From the NCBI GenBank assembly GCA_964610175.1, contig CAZSVE010000026.1, positions 1 through 35,762 of the forward strand: a stretch of DNA of 35,762 nt, read 5' to 3'. Below the pieces are notes generated by a model. It searched no databases, was not told the DNA's origin, and saw only the letters and a list, made by a program, of their open reading frames with translations. This document shows, piece after piece, positions 1 through 8,983 of this stretch. The DNA is from CAZSVE01 sp964610175. GTDB lineage: Bacteria > Pseudomonadota > Gammaproteobacteria > HK1. Each line of letters opens with the position of its first letter. Position 1 is the first letter of the stretch. A program made the position numbers and the translations under genes.

Positions 1-277
1 AAAACAATTCGAGAACCGTTAAAAGCTATCTTTTGAAAGAAGAGTTTCAACTTTTATAGTGGAGAGCTTTAATAACAAAGCAAAATTGACCACCAAAAAA
101 GCGCACAGTCTTAGAACCTCTATCACGGCATTGAAATCGCTTTATATCATGTGCCCTTGGCAATTTTCCTACCCAAAAATCTACCCACAAAATTTTTTTA
201 AGGAGGCAAAATATTCAAATAATCACTAATATTGACAATAATAATCCCTCGCAAAGGAGACGGTTCCCTCAGTCTTA
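1..277. other. Left-edge non-coding stretch after dsrP
   Basis: This AT-rich stretch lies downstream of dsrP in the direction of dsr transcription. I see no convincing reading frame and no hairpin followed by a T-run. In Allochromatium vinosum dsrN, dsrR and dsrS follow dsrP. No start of such a gene is visible here, so the operon either ends at dsrP or continues beyond the window. Confidence 0.5.
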
Positions 278-1510
278 CTAATTTCCCAGAAATTCTGCTT
301 TTCCGATATATCCAGAATAAACCATATCATCGGCCAAGCTATCAGGAAGAAAGCGAAAGATTTTTAACGCAACAGCAACCAAAAACAACCCAACCGCCAA
401 CCCAGCTACCCCTAGTACAAGCTCTGGGAAACTCGGAGCATAGGAGCTTACTACTCCATCGAAAAAGCCAGTCTCAATAATTTCCTTCCCTGGAAAAACT
501 ATTAACGGATACGCTTGACCACCAAGGATAATAACAACTATTTGAGCAAAACCACCTAGTATTACTAGCATCGAACCCACAGCAATCCCTACTCGAGACT
601 CCCTCGTAACCGGCATATAAAAGATCAACAATGGCAATATCGAACCTAACACTATCACTCCACCCCAAAACACCTGGGTATACACCCCACCACTACTGAG
701 AATAAAACTCTCCACTCCATGGTGTTCAGTAGCATATAAATTAGCAAGATGATATACCAATATAAAATATAACACTGCCGCAACGAATACAGCCAACAAA
801 TTCTTTAAGCGCATCAGAATCGCGTCTCCAAGCATCCACCCTGACATATGGTATACCCACATCAATACTAAAATAAAAAAGGCCAGACCGTAGGAAAATG
901 ACATTATTACAAACATCGGCCCCATAATCGCTGCATCAAAAGCCTGCCGTCCTATTAAAAAACCAAATATAGATCCCGTACCTGTCGTTAAAAGCAAACG
1001 CCATACAAATGCTAATATCCCTACTGGTTTGCTGTATCGATTCATGCGTCTTTCCATCATCATCCATAAATACATGGCTACGATAACTATAAAACCAACA
1101 TATAGAAAAATATTCCAAGCAAAAATAGACTTAAAATTATAAGTGGTCATTGCTACTATAAGCCGGTCAGGGCGCCCTAGATCCAAAACAAGCACCACAA
1201 GCCCTCCCACCAATAACGCAATTGCCAGTATCCCAGATAGACGCGAAAGTGGCTTGTATGCCGATTTCCCAAACACCGATGCAACTGAAGCAACGTTCAA
1301 AGCACCAGATGCAGCAACAATGAGGAAAACCGCAAAAACATGTGGAGCCCCCCATACAATCTGATTAGACATTCCTGTTATCCAGTGACCATTGTGTTCC
1401 ATATAATAGCTTGCCCCTAAACCTGCTAAAATAAGCATCCCAAGAAAAGACAATAGAGCCCAGTACCCTATACTATGCCCCTCTATTTCTACGTAATTAA
1501 CGGATTTCAT
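278..1510 (-). CDS. dsrP: DsrP, NrfD-like integral membrane subunit of DsrMKJOP
   Basis: The 410-residue protein is almost entirely hydrophobic, with about ten predicted membrane spans, and resembles the NrfD/PsrC quinone-interacting family. In sulfur oxidisers DsrP is the membrane anchor of the DsrMKJOP complex; with the Fe-S protein DsrO and cytochrome DsrJ it is thought to pass electrons between the periplasm and the quinone pool. Charged loops (for example the DLGRPDR segment near residue 109) separate the spans, as is typical of the family. The identification rests on the fold type and on its place as the last gene of a complete dsr cluster, 242 bp after dsrO. That gap is wide for this operon. 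The start has only a weak ribosome site. It could be called a generic NrfD protein, but the context makes DsrP very likely. Confidence 0.95.
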   Translation of the reverse strand: MKSVNYVEIEGHSIGYWALLSFLGMLILAGLGASYYMEHNGHWITGMSNQIVWGAPHVFAVFLIVAASGALNVASVASVFGKSAYKPLSRLSGILAIALLVGGLVVLVLDLGRPDRLIVAMTTYNFKSIFAWNIFLYVGFIVIVAMYLWMMMERRMNRYSKPVGILAFVWRLLLTTGTGSIFGFLIGRQAFDAAIMGPMFVIMSFSYGLAFFILVLMWVYHMSGWMLGDAILMRLKNLLAVFVAAVLYFILVYHLANLYATEHHGVESFILSSGGVYTQVFWGGVIVLGSILPLLIFYMPVTRESRVGIAVGSMLVILGGFAQIVVIILGGQAYPLIVFPGKEIIETGFFDGVVSSYAPSFPELVLGVAGLAVGLFLVAVALKIFRFLPDSLADDMVYSGYIGKAEFLGN

Positions 1511-1599
1511 CAGGTGCTCACTATAATAAAGAGATTAATATCCAAATATAAATATTTGCTAGAAAAAACAAAGCTAGGATAAAAAAGGTAGTCTACTAA

Positions 1600-1665
1600 A
1601 GCTAGAGCTTTGAAAAAGCCTACGCATATTAATTATTCAAAGATGCACTTTGCCATCTCTGAAAT
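1600..1665. repeat. Partial copy of degenerate intergenic repeat B
   Basis: Between dsrO and dsrP, a run containing 'TTGAAAAAGCC', 'ACGCATAT' and 'CAAAGATGCA' matches, with gaps, the segment around 7513-7560 between dsrC and dsrM. Only the first part of the repeat is recognisable here. The similarity was judged by eye. Confidence 0.35.
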
Positions 1666-1752
1666 CCCTTTCCTTCCAAACCTTCCACAAACAACAAATA
1701 CAAACTACTGCCTTAACCAAAATCAATTTAGCTGTTCATAATAATATACTAA

Positions 1753-2547
1753 TTAAATCCCCCTATATCGTACACTTGGCTCTAGGCGCATATCACCCCG
1801 AAGTTCCACACTCGCATATCTCTTAAGCTCCCTAGAAATTTGACTACTTGGATCCTCCATGTCACCAAAAACCATAGCACCGTTCCCCTTAGAAAGACAC
1901 GCATCAACACAGGCAGGAACCTGATTCGGAGTTCCATTGCCAACTCGATGCACACACAGCGTACATGCCTCAACCGTTCCTTTCCCCCGCGGGGCATGCG
2001 ACTTTTGATTGCTTATAGGGTCATGTACAAAGGATCGCGCCTTATAAGGGCAAGCCATCATACAGTATCGACATCCGATACAAATGTGCTTATCTACAAG
2101 TACAACCCCATCTACACGCTGAAACGAAGCACCCGTAGGACAAACATCAACGCATGGCGGATGCTGACAATGCTGGCACATTAACGGTAGAGAAGATATA
2201 TGCCCAAACCGAAGGTCCCGAATAGTAACTTTTCGAATCCAACGAGCATCTGTTTTGGGTCTATTATAGCCTATAAGCGCATTTTCTTTTACGCACGCAG
2301 AAACACATTCATTGCAACCACGAACGCATTGATTTACGTTTATAAGCATCCCCCAGCGATGAACACTCTCTATTGGTTCATCTATAGAACGCGCCTCAGC
2401 GAGGCCCACCAAGGCAACACCCGGCGTAAACATAACGCTTGTTTTTCCTAGAATATCCAAAAAACTACGCCGCCCTATAGCATAGCTCGACTCACGCAGC
2501 CTATCCCTTTTGCCGTTCGCTAACTTACCACTTACCAAATCATTCAT
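1753..2547 (-). CDS. dsrO: DsrO, Tat-exported periplasmic ferredoxin-like Fe-S protein
   Basis: This 264-residue protein begins with a twin-arginine signal: GRRSFLDILG at residues 25-34, followed by a hydrophobic stretch to about residue 50. Four cysteine clusters of the NrfC/HybA/DmsB type follow (CVRGCNECVSAC, CQHCQHPPCVDVCP, CIGCRYCMMACP, and CTLCVHRV with downstream C residues), enough for several [4Fe-4S] centres. DsrO is the periplasmic electron carrier between the triheme cytochrome DsrJ and the membrane protein DsrP. It lies 85 bp after dsrJ and 242 bp before dsrP. A GAGGG run about 10 bases before the ATG can serve as the ribosome site. The Tat signal and neighbours distinguish it from cytoplasmic ferredoxins. 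Confidence 0.96.
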   Translation of the reverse strand: MNDLVSGKLANGKRDRLRESSYAIGRRSFLDILGKTSVMFTPGVALVGLAEARSIDEPIESVHRWGMLINVNQCVRGCNECVSACVKENALIGYNRPKTDARWIRKVTIRDLRFGHISSLPLMCQHCQHPPCVDVCPTGASFQRVDGVVLVDKHICIGCRYCMMACPYKARSFVHDPISNQKSHAPRGKGTVEACTLCVHRVGNGTPNQVPACVDACLSKGNGAMVFGDMEDPSSQISRELKRYASVELRGDMRLEPSVRYRGI

Positions 2548-2632
2548 CGGGCATCACCCTCATTGAGGGAGGAGCATATTCCTCTCGCTAGAACACAACA
2601 ACAGAAGCTTTAACGGTCTATCCCACGACGGC

Positions 2633-3055
2633 CTAGCGTATGGCTGCATGGCACCCGAAACAATCGATATTCACCGCAACATATTGATGGCAATCCTCAC
2701 AAAATTGATCTTTTGCATTCACAGGAATCTCCCGACCTTGCTCATCTCTCTGCACATGACAACTAATACATCCTTTTAAGCTAAAGCGCTTTGTGCGAAT
2801 CCCATAATACATAGTGTTATCGCGCTGATGGAACAAAAAATCCATATGGTTTTTCCGCATAACCGATACTGATTCAACACATTCACCAGCCTCCTGATTA
2901 GACATAACCCTACCACCAGTATTGACTGGTGCAGTTCTCCCTTGTTCCGCATAAACAAAGCTAACAAAAATCCCCTCACTGCCACTACTAAGCATACCTG
3001 CTATAACCAGTACAGTAAGGTACAGAAACTTGCGCATAGCAGACACTTTGATCAC
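2633..3055 (-). CDS. dsrJ: DsrJ, periplasmic triheme cytochrome c
   Basis: The 140-residue protein has an N-terminal hydrophobic segment (residues 10-23) that acts as an uncleaved anchor or signal, and exactly three CxxCH heme sites: CISCH at 96-100, CEDCH at 119-123 and CFGCH at 132-136. A further cysteine, Cys59 in an ECVES segment ahead of the first heme, sits where the A. vinosum protein has the unusual Cys axial heme ligand of its His/Cys-ligated heme. DsrJ is the cytochrome of the DsrMKJOP complex. The start codon is GTG and overlaps the dsrL stop by four bases (GTGA), which suggests translational coupling. An in-frame ATG at 3037 is an alternative start with no better ribosome site. 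Confidence 0.96.
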   Translation of the reverse strand: MIKVSAMRKFLYLTVLVIAGMLSSGSEGIFVSFVYAEQGRTAPVNTGGRVMSNQEAGECVESVSVMRKNHMDFLFHQRDNTMYYGIRTKRFSLKGCISCHVQRDEQGREIPVNAKDQFCEDCHQYVAVNIDCFGCHAAIR

Positions 3056-5010
3056 TCACCAAGCCCCATATCAATATACCCAGTTGGACAAACATCAGCA
3101 CAAACATGACATCCTATGCACCGAGTATAATCTGTATCCACATAACGCCCTGTTGTAGATTCTCCCTTTTTAATCCGGAATACAGCGTCCTGGGGACAAA
3201 AGATAACACAATTGTCACACTCAAAACACATTCCGCAACTCATACACCGATTAGCTTCCGCAACAGCCGCCTTCTCAGTTAAAGCTATTATCCTCTCCTC
3301 AAAATGCCCAAGCACCTCATTCGAATTTGGCACTCGCTCTTTACGAACATTACGCGCAACATATTCAAAATATCCAAGAAATAAATCTTCCGCATGAATA
3401 ACCTCATGAGTAGATCGATCTTCAAAATTGTGAATTGCCCAATCTGATTCATAAGTTCCCCAATCTTGAGAATTTTTATATTCTTTTGGCTTTAACCCGT
3501 TTTCCTGAAGTTTATTTAGAAGATTAAAGTGATGAACATCGACCTTCGGGCGTCTACCAAACTCCTTACCTGCAAGATAATTATTAATACTTTCCGCCGC
3601 TATAGACGCTTGACCAATAGCGGTAGTTAACAAATGAGGACGTATGATATCACCTGCCACAAAATGGCCTAATTTCTTAGGTACTTGGTAGTGCTTGCCA
3701 GCATTAATAAGCCCCCGCCCATTATCAAGAACCTCAAGGCCAGCTAAATTACCACCCTGTCCAATAGCAGAGACTATCAGATCACACTCAACCTCAAATT
3801 CTGTACCCTTCACCGGTTTAGGAACACCTTTACCATCCACAGTACACTTCGCCATCTTTAAGGCCTGAGCTCTACCAGCTTCATCCAATAAAACTTCTAT
3901 GGGCATTACACCATCTAAAATAGTAACCCCTTCGGTAAGTGCATCCTGAATCTCATGCTCAGCTGCTGTCATTTCTTCCTTCTTAAATAGAGAAGTTAAA
4001 GTAACACTTGCACCTTCTGCTTTTGCAACAGTAGCAGCATCAAGTGCAACAAAACCATGGACAAAATCTTCTGCTCGCTCATTTGGATGAAAAGTTTGAA
4101 TATGTCCTAAGCGGCGCGCTACTGAAACAACATCAATAGATGTATCACCACCACCAACACACACAATACGTTGCGCAGATACCTTCATACGCCCAGAATT
4201 GAAAGCATCCAGAAACTGAACTCCCGTAATACAGTTTGGTGCATCCGATTTAGGAACGGGCAATGGGCGACCCATCTGACATCCAATAGTCCACAGAATA
4301 GCATCAAACTCTTTTTCTAACTCTGCAACAGTAATGTCTTTACCTACTTTAATACCTACGCGAACCTCAATATCACCCATATCCAGAATTCGCTTAATCT
4401 CTTTATCAAGATTACCACGCGGTACACGATATTCCGGTATACCATAACGCATCATACCACCAAGTCCCTGATGGTCATCGAAAATGACGCTTCCATAACC
4501 TTTACGACGCAATTGATACGCTGCTGTCATTCCAGCAGGCCCTCCACCAACAATAGCCACTTTCTTGCTACTTACTTGAGAAGGACATTCAAACTGAAAC
4601 CCATGTTCACATGCATAATCACCAATATACTGCTCAATCGCATTAATGTGGACAAAATCTTCCACTTCATTGCGATTACACCCATCTTGACAAGGCGCAG
4701 GACAAACCCGCCCCATTTGTGATGGAAATGGATTGGCATCTGTGGAACGACGGAATGCATATTCCTGCCAACTCATACCTTCTGGTGGTTTTTCAATCCC
4801 CCGCACAACCTGTAACCACCCGCGGATATCTTCACCTGCAGGACAACTCCCCTGACAAGGGGGAGTCCGATGAACATATGTAGGACATTTATGGGAACTA
4901 TCAGCTACAAAAATGCTTGCCTCCCAATTAGGCCAATCACTATCCCCATCTTTAAATTTCCGGAAGGTATGATTTTCCGCCCTATATGTTTTACTCCACG
5001 GAGCCGCCAT
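3052..5010 (-). CDS. dsrL: DsrL, iron-sulfur flavoprotein NAD(P)H:acceptor oxidoreductase
   Basis: From the ATG at 5010 the protein has 652 residues, close to A. vinosum DsrL. I chose this ATG because AGGAG lies eight bases upstream; the frame is open to a TTG at 5037. An N-terminal cysteine-rich region of the GltD type (CPTYVHRTPPCQGSCPAG, then CPAPCQDGC) precedes an FAD-binding GGGPAG at about 155-160 and a pyridine-nucleotide GGGDTS at about 286-291. The C-terminus carries a two-cluster ferredoxin domain (CMSCGMCFECDNCVIFCP, then CIGCHVCADVCP). DsrL works with reverse DsrAB in the cytoplasm and passes electrons from sulfur oxidation to NAD+. It is a marker of the oxidative dsr pathway. It lies 81 bp after dsrK and overlaps dsrJ by four bases. 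Confidence 0.97.
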   Translation of the reverse strand: MAAPWSKTYRAENHTFRKFKDGDSDWPNWEASIFVADSSHKCPTYVHRTPPCQGSCPAGEDIRGWLQVVRGIEKPPEGMSWQEYAFRRSTDANPFPSQMGRVCPAPCQDGCNRNEVEDFVHINAIEQYIGDYACEHGFQFECPSQVSSKKVAIVGGGPAGMTAAYQLRRKGYGSVIFDDHQGLGGMMRYGIPEYRVPRGNLDKEIKRILDMGDIEVRVGIKVGKDITVAELEKEFDAILWTIGCQMGRPLPVPKSDAPNCITGVQFLDAFNSGRMKVSAQRIVCVGGGDTSIDVVSVARRLGHIQTFHPNERAEDFVHGFVALDAATVAKAEGASVTLTSLFKKEEMTAAEHEIQDALTEGVTILDGVMPIEVLLDEAGRAQALKMAKCTVDGKGVPKPVKGTEFEVECDLIVSAIGQGGNLAGLEVLDNGRGLINAGKHYQVPKKLGHFVAGDIIRPHLLTTAIGQASIAAESINNYLAGKEFGRRPKVDVHHFNLLNKLQENGLKPKEYKNSQDWGTYESDWAIHNFEDRSTHEVIHAEDLFLGYFEYVARNVRKERVPNSNEVLGHFEERIIALTEKAAVAEANRCMSCGMCFECDNCVIFCPQDAVFRIKKGESTTGRYVDTDYTRCIGCHVCADVCPTGYIDMGLGE

Positions 5011-5091
5011 AATGGAATCTCCTAAACCTAAAATCAATAATCTATTTTAATAACCCAAACAAAAATCCTATCAAGGGCAATCTAATGCAAA

Positions 5092-6582
5092 CTATTCCTT
5101 GGTACCTAGTACAATAGCATCGCTTACCAGCTGATGGACACTCACAACTTGATCCATAGTAAATCCATAGTAAGGAAGAACCTTTGAAAATTGGCTCTTA
5201 CATATTGCACAAATAGCAGCAAGATGAGTTACTTGATGCCTTTCAACAACATCCTTTAATGCCTGCATCCTCGGCATCGCACCTTTAATTCTTAACTCCA
5301 TAAGATCATCCGTTAAAAGACCACCACCACCACCACAGCAAAAAGTATGGTCATGTATAGTATCTGATGCCATATCAAAGAAATGGTTACAACAAGCTTT
5401 TATAACTTGACGTGGTAAAACAAACTGCCCACTTGGCATATCACCCATACGGGATGCTCGAGCGACATTACAAGAATCATGAAACGTGATTCGCCGCTCA
5501 TCATTAGCAGACCTATCAAGCGTCAATGCACCACGCCTAATAAGATCATAAGTTACCTCCACTATATGCTGAGGAACTGGATATTTCGGATCAAGAAAAT
5601 CAAAGGGACCCGCTAAAGTATTCAGAAAACTATATGCGACACGCCACGCATGACCACATTCACCAAAGACAATACGCTTTACTCCCAGTTCAAGAGCAGC
5701 TTCACGAATCCGCAGAGCTATCTTTCGCATATTCTCATAACTACCAATAAACATCCCAAAATTCGCAGCTTCCGAAGCATGAGAACTCACTGTCCAATGG
5801 ATACCCGCCTGGTGAAAGACTTTCCCATACCCTATTAGACCATCAACGTGAGGTTCCGCAAAAAAATCCGCCGAAGGTGTAACCAATAAAACCTCCGCAC
5901 CCTTCTCATCTAAGGGATAGCGCACCCTTACACCAGTATCATCCTCAACATCTTCCTCAAGCCCCTCCAAGGTATCAGCTAACGCTGGTTTAGGAAGCCC
6001 CAGATTATTACCGATTTTAAATACCTTACCGATAATTTCATTACAATACTTTTGCCCCTTTCCCACTGAATCCATGATTTCGCGGGCAGCCATCGAAATT
6101 TCAGCAGTATCAATACCATATGGACAAAAAACCGAACACCTCCGGCATTGAGAGCATTGATGATAGTAACTCCACCATTCATCTAACACACTTTCATCAA
6201 GATCAATGGCTCCAACAAGCCTGGGAAAGAACTTACCCCCCCACGTAAAATAGCGACGGTATACACTACGCAACAAATCTTGCCTTGCAACAGGCATATT
6301 TTTAGGATCTGCTGTTCCTAAAAAATAATGACATTTATCAGTACAAGCACCACATTTAACACACGAATCTAAAAAGACCCGCAGCGAACGATACTTTCCA
6401 AGTAAATCAGCCATCTTCTTGATAGCAACGGTTTTCCAATCATCTACTAGCTCCCCAGGAAAACCCAATGGCTCTTGATGCTTTGGTGCCGCAACAAATG
6501 GACTACTATGAGCCATACTCCCCTTGTGAATAGGAGGAACCTCTAAATACTCCGTAAGCTCCGGCGTTTCGAACTTAGCCAT
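5092..6582 (-). CDS. dsrK: DsrK, HdrD-like iron-sulfur subunit of DsrMKJOP
   Basis: The 496-residue protein has two ferredoxin-type cysteine sets, C74/C77/C80/C84 and C143/C146/C149/C153, followed by a CCG-type C-terminal half with HDSC (near residue 370) and CCGGGGG motifs. This matches the catalytic subunit of heterodisulfide reductases. DsrK sits on the cytoplasmic face bound to DsrM and is the proposed site where the DsrC trisulfide/thiol pair exchanges electrons with the membrane complex. A GAGGAT run eight to ten bases before the ATG supports the start. It lies 70 bp after dsrM and 81 bp before dsrL. An isolated HdrD or glycolate-oxidase Fe-S subunit would look similar, but the operon settles the name. 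Confidence 0.97.
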   Translation of the reverse strand: MAKFETPELTEYLEVPPIHKGSMAHSSPFVAAPKHQEPLGFPGELVDDWKTVAIKKMADLLGKYRSLRVFLDSCVKCGACTDKCHYFLGTADPKNMPVARQDLLRSVYRRYFTWGGKFFPRLVGAIDLDESVLDEWWSYYHQCSQCRRCSVFCPYGIDTAEISMAAREIMDSVGKGQKYCNEIIGKVFKIGNNLGLPKPALADTLEGLEEDVEDDTGVRVRYPLDEKGAEVLLVTPSADFFAEPHVDGLIGYGKVFHQAGIHWTVSSHASEAANFGMFIGSYENMRKIALRIREAALELGVKRIVFGECGHAWRVAYSFLNTLAGPFDFLDPKYPVPQHIVEVTYDLIRRGALTLDRSANDERRITFHDSCNVARASRMGDMPSGQFVLPRQVIKACCNHFFDMASDTIHDHTFCCGGGGGLLTDDLMELRIKGAMPRMQALKDVVERHQVTHLAAICAICKSQFSKVLPYYGFTMDQVVSVHQLVSDAIVLGTKE

Positions 6583-6652
6583 CCAACAATATCCTCATAA
6601 CTCTTTACTTACTTATTGGTATTTAGAATCTTGATATCAGAACTTAATGTTA

Positions 6653-7453
6653 TTAAGAAGTACCGGATCCACCTGTTGTTGATGACTCAACATCAATCGC
6701 CCACCGCGCAACATGTCGGCTTTTATGTGACCTCAAACCAAGCTCCGCGCGAGGATCATCCACTTGATTACGGGTAGGACAAAAAAATAAACCCACACTA
6801 TGTATAAGTTTGCTATACGGAACAATAACCATAAGAATTACTACTAGGAAAAGGTGAATCAAAAGCATAAAATTCACAGTTTCAGTTGGTCTCGTACCTG
6901 GAAGCGGTTGCCAATCAAAATACATCACACCCAACATAAACTTTTTAAGCATCTCTACATCAATATGAACCATATATTTCATCGCTAAACCACTTAGCGC
7001 AATAGCAATCAGAAGAAAAAGCAGAAAATGATCGGAAAACGCTGATATATAACGTATACGTTCCAAGAAAAACCTCCGCGCCCAAAGAGCCAATAACCCT
7101 CCTAACATCGCAAAACTCGCATAAACGCCAACTGGCTGAACTATCTCGACCACCCACCACACCGGGTCTGTAAAATACCGCAAATGACGAAGAAAAACGA
7201 ACAATAGCGATAAGTGAAACACCCACCCAAATAACCATGTCCACTTCGCACCGCAGAAAAGGCTTCTAAAAAACATAACATCCCAACAAAATCTAAGAGC
7301 AACACCACCACGGTTAAGCGGTGCCGGAGTTGTTGGGATTTTCAACGGCCCTGGTACTTTCACATATTCGAAAATCCTATAAAATAATCCACTTATAAAA
7401 ATAAGTCCTGCCACATAGAATAAGGATACATATATGTACGTCAGCAACGACAT
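6653..7453 (-). CDS. dsrM: DsrM, NarI-like cytochrome b membrane subunit
   Basis: This 266-residue protein has about five to six hydrophobic spans with histidines inside them (HLSLLFVFLRHLR near residue 80; LLIHLFLVVIL near residue 198) that can hold b hemes, as in the nitrate reductase gamma subunit family. DsrM pairs with DsrK and links DsrC redox chemistry to the quinone pool. The start is certain: an AGGGAGGAGGAG run lies directly upstream. The C-terminal tail, about 45 residues, is hydrophilic and ends in a Ser/Thr/Gly-rich stretch. The gene is preceded by a 364-bp gap after dsrC, so dsrM and the following genes may have their own promoter or processed transcript. Confidence 0.95.
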   Translation of the reverse strand: MSLLTYIYVSLFYVAGLIFISGLFYRIFEYVKVPGPLKIPTTPAPLNRGGVALRFCWDVMFFRSLFCGAKWTWLFGWVFHLSLLFVFLRHLRYFTDPVWWVVEIVQPVGVYASFAMLGGLLALWARRFFLERIRYISAFSDHFLLFLLIAIALSGLAMKYMVHIDVEMLKKFMLGVMYFDWQPLPGTRPTETVNFMLLIHLFLVVILMVIVPYSKLIHSVGLFFCPTRNQVDDPRAELGLRSHKSRHVARWAIDVESSTTGGSGTS

Positions 7454-7462
7454 ACTCCTCCT

Positions 7463-7613
7463 CCCTAACCCGGCATAACCGGAACCAAAAAGATAACCTG
7501 AAAAGACTGGATTCTTGAAAAACGCGCATATCTTTATGATTACAAAGATGCATTTCTCTTATTCTGAATTTTTTTCGACATTTTGTTCAAAATCCCACGG
7601 ATAATGGACTAAC
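7463..7613. repeat. Degenerate intergenic repeat B, copy between dsrM and dsrC
   Basis: This run begins with an imperfectly palindromic 'CCGGCATAACCGGAACC', continues through 'TTGAAAAACGCGCATA', and ends at 'TTTTGTTCAAAATCCCACGG'. The first and last blocks match the region 13863-14044 ('CCGGCCTATCCGGAACC'; 'TTTGTTCAAGATTCCATGG'). The central block matches 1600-1665 and 33434-33470. Alignment was by eye, and boundaries are approximate. Confidence 0.45.
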
Positions 7614-7721
7614 AAAAAAATAACCCACAAAAAAGCTAAAAAAGCCTTCACAGCCATCCTACTTAAATTACCCTATATTTAGGGGGTATAAAATCCAATA
7701 ACTCACAACAAAGAAGCATAT

Positions 7722-7765
7722 TGCAGACCGAAGCGGAGGTATAAAAAATAAAACTCCGGTCTGCA
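7722..7765 (-). terminator. Stem-loop downstream of dsrC
   Basis: TGCAGACC (7722-7729) pairs with GGTCTGCA (7758-7765), and GGAG (7735-7738) extends the pairing with CTCC (7754-7757), with a five-base bulge and an AT-rich 15-base loop. It lies about 50 bases after the dsrC stop on the transcribed minus strand. No clear U-run follows, so it is more likely an RNA-stabilising or processing hairpin, or a leaky stop, than a full intrinsic terminator. Confidence 0.4.
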
Positions 7766-7817
7766 AAAAGCACTTACCTACTATAATAACCAAATATCAA
7801 AGCACTGACATTAAAGG

Positions 7818-8150
7818 CTATACACAACCTGTGGGCTTCGGCAGCCCAGCATATTTACAAGCTTGCTTAGCAGGACCATAAGGAAATAACTCATATAGGT
7901 ATTTACTATTACCTTTTTCTTTACCGAACTTCTTTCCAATAGCCTTAGTAAGCACTCGCACTGCCGGCGCAATCTGGTACTCGTCATAGTACTCACGCAG
8001 AAAACTAATCACCTCCCAATGATTTTCTCCGAGATCTGTACCATCCTCCTTGGCCATAGCCTCACCTATATCCTTATCCCAGTCACCCAGATTTGCAAGA
8101 TAACCTTCTTCATCAGTCTCATACACCTTCCCATTTACTTCAATACTCAT
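7818..8150 (-). CDS. dsrC: DsrC, sulfur-carrier protein with two C-terminal cysteines
   Basis: The 110-residue protein is the right length and starts MSIEVNGK, the usual DsrC start. The ATG at 8150 has GAGGTG about nine bases upstream; an upstream in-frame ATG at 8168 is less likely. The C-terminal arm keeps both functional cysteines, Cys98 and the penultimate Cys109, separated by ten residues (C-x10-C). This separates DsrC from TusE and from single-cysteine RspA-like relatives. DsrC receives persulfide sulfur from DsrEFH, presents it to DsrAB for oxidation, and is re-oxidised at DsrMK. It is 40 bp downstream of dsrH and 364 bp upstream of dsrM, the classic EFHC order. Confidence 0.97.
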   Translation of the reverse strand: MSIEVNGKVYETDEEGYLANLGDWDKDIGEAMAKEDGTDLGENHWEVISFLREYYDEYQIAPAVRVLTKAIGKKFGKEKGNSKYLYELFPYGPAKQACKYAGLPKPTGCV

Positions 8151-8190
8151 TTGCACTTCACCTCTCACAAATCAAAAATCACATAGAACA

Positions 8191-8499
8191 TCAAACCCAG
8201 GAATGTACACTATCATGAGCCACAGTTAAATCAACAAAACCCTCATAACTAATAACCTTAACACCATCAACAACCTTTCTTACATCCATACCACGGGCTT
8301 TGATATCAGCTTCCAGGGCATACACTTTACACTTCTTAATCGCAGCGCGAACTTTATCCACAATTGTTGTACCACTGAACGCAGCATAAATACCGTCTTC
8401 AATAAGCAGAATAGCAGAACCTTCCTTAGCATGCATAAGGCAACTATCCAATGATGTTTTTTCAAACGGAGACTTATTAACAACATGTAATATACTCAC
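8191..8499 (-). CDS. dsrH: DsrH, subunit of the DsrEFH sulfurtransferase
   Basis: The 102-residue protein belongs to the DsrH/TusB family. Cys20 lies in the SCLMHA segment, the position of the conserved but non-essential cysteine in A. vinosum DsrH. DsrE, DsrF and DsrH form a heterohexamer (E2F2H2) in the cytoplasm that carries sulfur as a persulfide to DsrC. The start codon is GTG at 8499, supported by AGGAGG seven to eight bases upstream, and the gene follows dsrF by only 11 bases, so the two are probably translated together. Length and order agree with the family. Confidence 0.95.
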   Translation of the reverse strand: MSILHVVNKSPFEKTSLDSCLMHAKEGSAILLIEDGIYAAFSGTTIVDKVRAAIKKCKVYALEADIKARGMDVRKVVDGVKVISYEGFVDLTVAHDSVHSWV

Positions 8500-8510
8500 A
8501 GCTAACCCTC

Positions 8511-8927
8511 CTAGAACGATAGGATAACATCCTGCTGCCCCATCAAATCAGCCATTTCATGACGACTAACAATACGTATTGATGATTTCTCCGTATAATC
8601 GTCATCCTCATCTTCATAGGTTAACGTAAGCAAATCATCTGCGATCAACCCTCGCTCTTCAAGAGACTCCCGCTCAACATATATTTTATTGACGTCATAA
8701 TCACCAAGAGCATTATAGGTCGGCGAGAAATTCTTCATATCAACACCATCGGTGTTTTGATCTTTTTTTAACTGATATACACCATCATCAAGAAATAGCA
8801 AACTTACATCCTGCTCAAAGGCTGCTCCAATAAGAACTACCTCTAATGATTCCAGCGCATATATACTCCCATAAGGTGCCCGGCGGTTTACGTATAAGAA
8901 CCTCTTTACAACACCACCTTCCATCAT
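8511..8927 (-). CDS. dsrF: DsrF, subunit of the DsrEFH sulfurtransferase
   Basis: This 138-residue protein of the DsrF/TusC family starts with a beta-strand segment (KRFLYVNRRAPYGS) typical of the DsrE-like fold. It has no cysteine, so it is probably a structural partner that does not carry sulfur itself. Two adjacent ATG codons (8927 and 8924) can start translation after a GGGAG site; the choice changes one residue. The segment LTYEDEDDDYTEKSS is acidic. It sits between dsrE (165 bp upstream, a long gap containing a perfect small hairpin) and dsrH (11 bp downstream). Confidence 0.94.
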   Translation of the reverse strand: MMEGGVVKRFLYVNRRAPYGSIYALESLEVVLIGAAFEQDVSLLFLDDGVYQLKKDQNTDGVDMKNFSPTYNALGDYDVNKIYVERESLEERGLIADDLLTLTYEDEDDDYTEKSSIRIVSRHEMADLMGQQDVILSF

Positions 8928-8983
8928 TTCTCTCCCGAATCTAGATATCTAAAATATGGCCACTTTGCTGATAACCAATAATA

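Larger units (their letters stand above)
7454..7817. other. Long dsrC-dsrM intergenic region
   Basis: This 364-bp gap inside the dsr cluster has no believable gene. It holds one copy of degenerate repeat B (7463-7613) and a stem-loop (7722-7765) close to the end of dsrC. In A. vinosum dsrC is the most highly expressed dsr gene and has its own promoter, so a partial transcription stop or RNA processing site here would be sensible. That role is inference. Confidence 0.6.
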
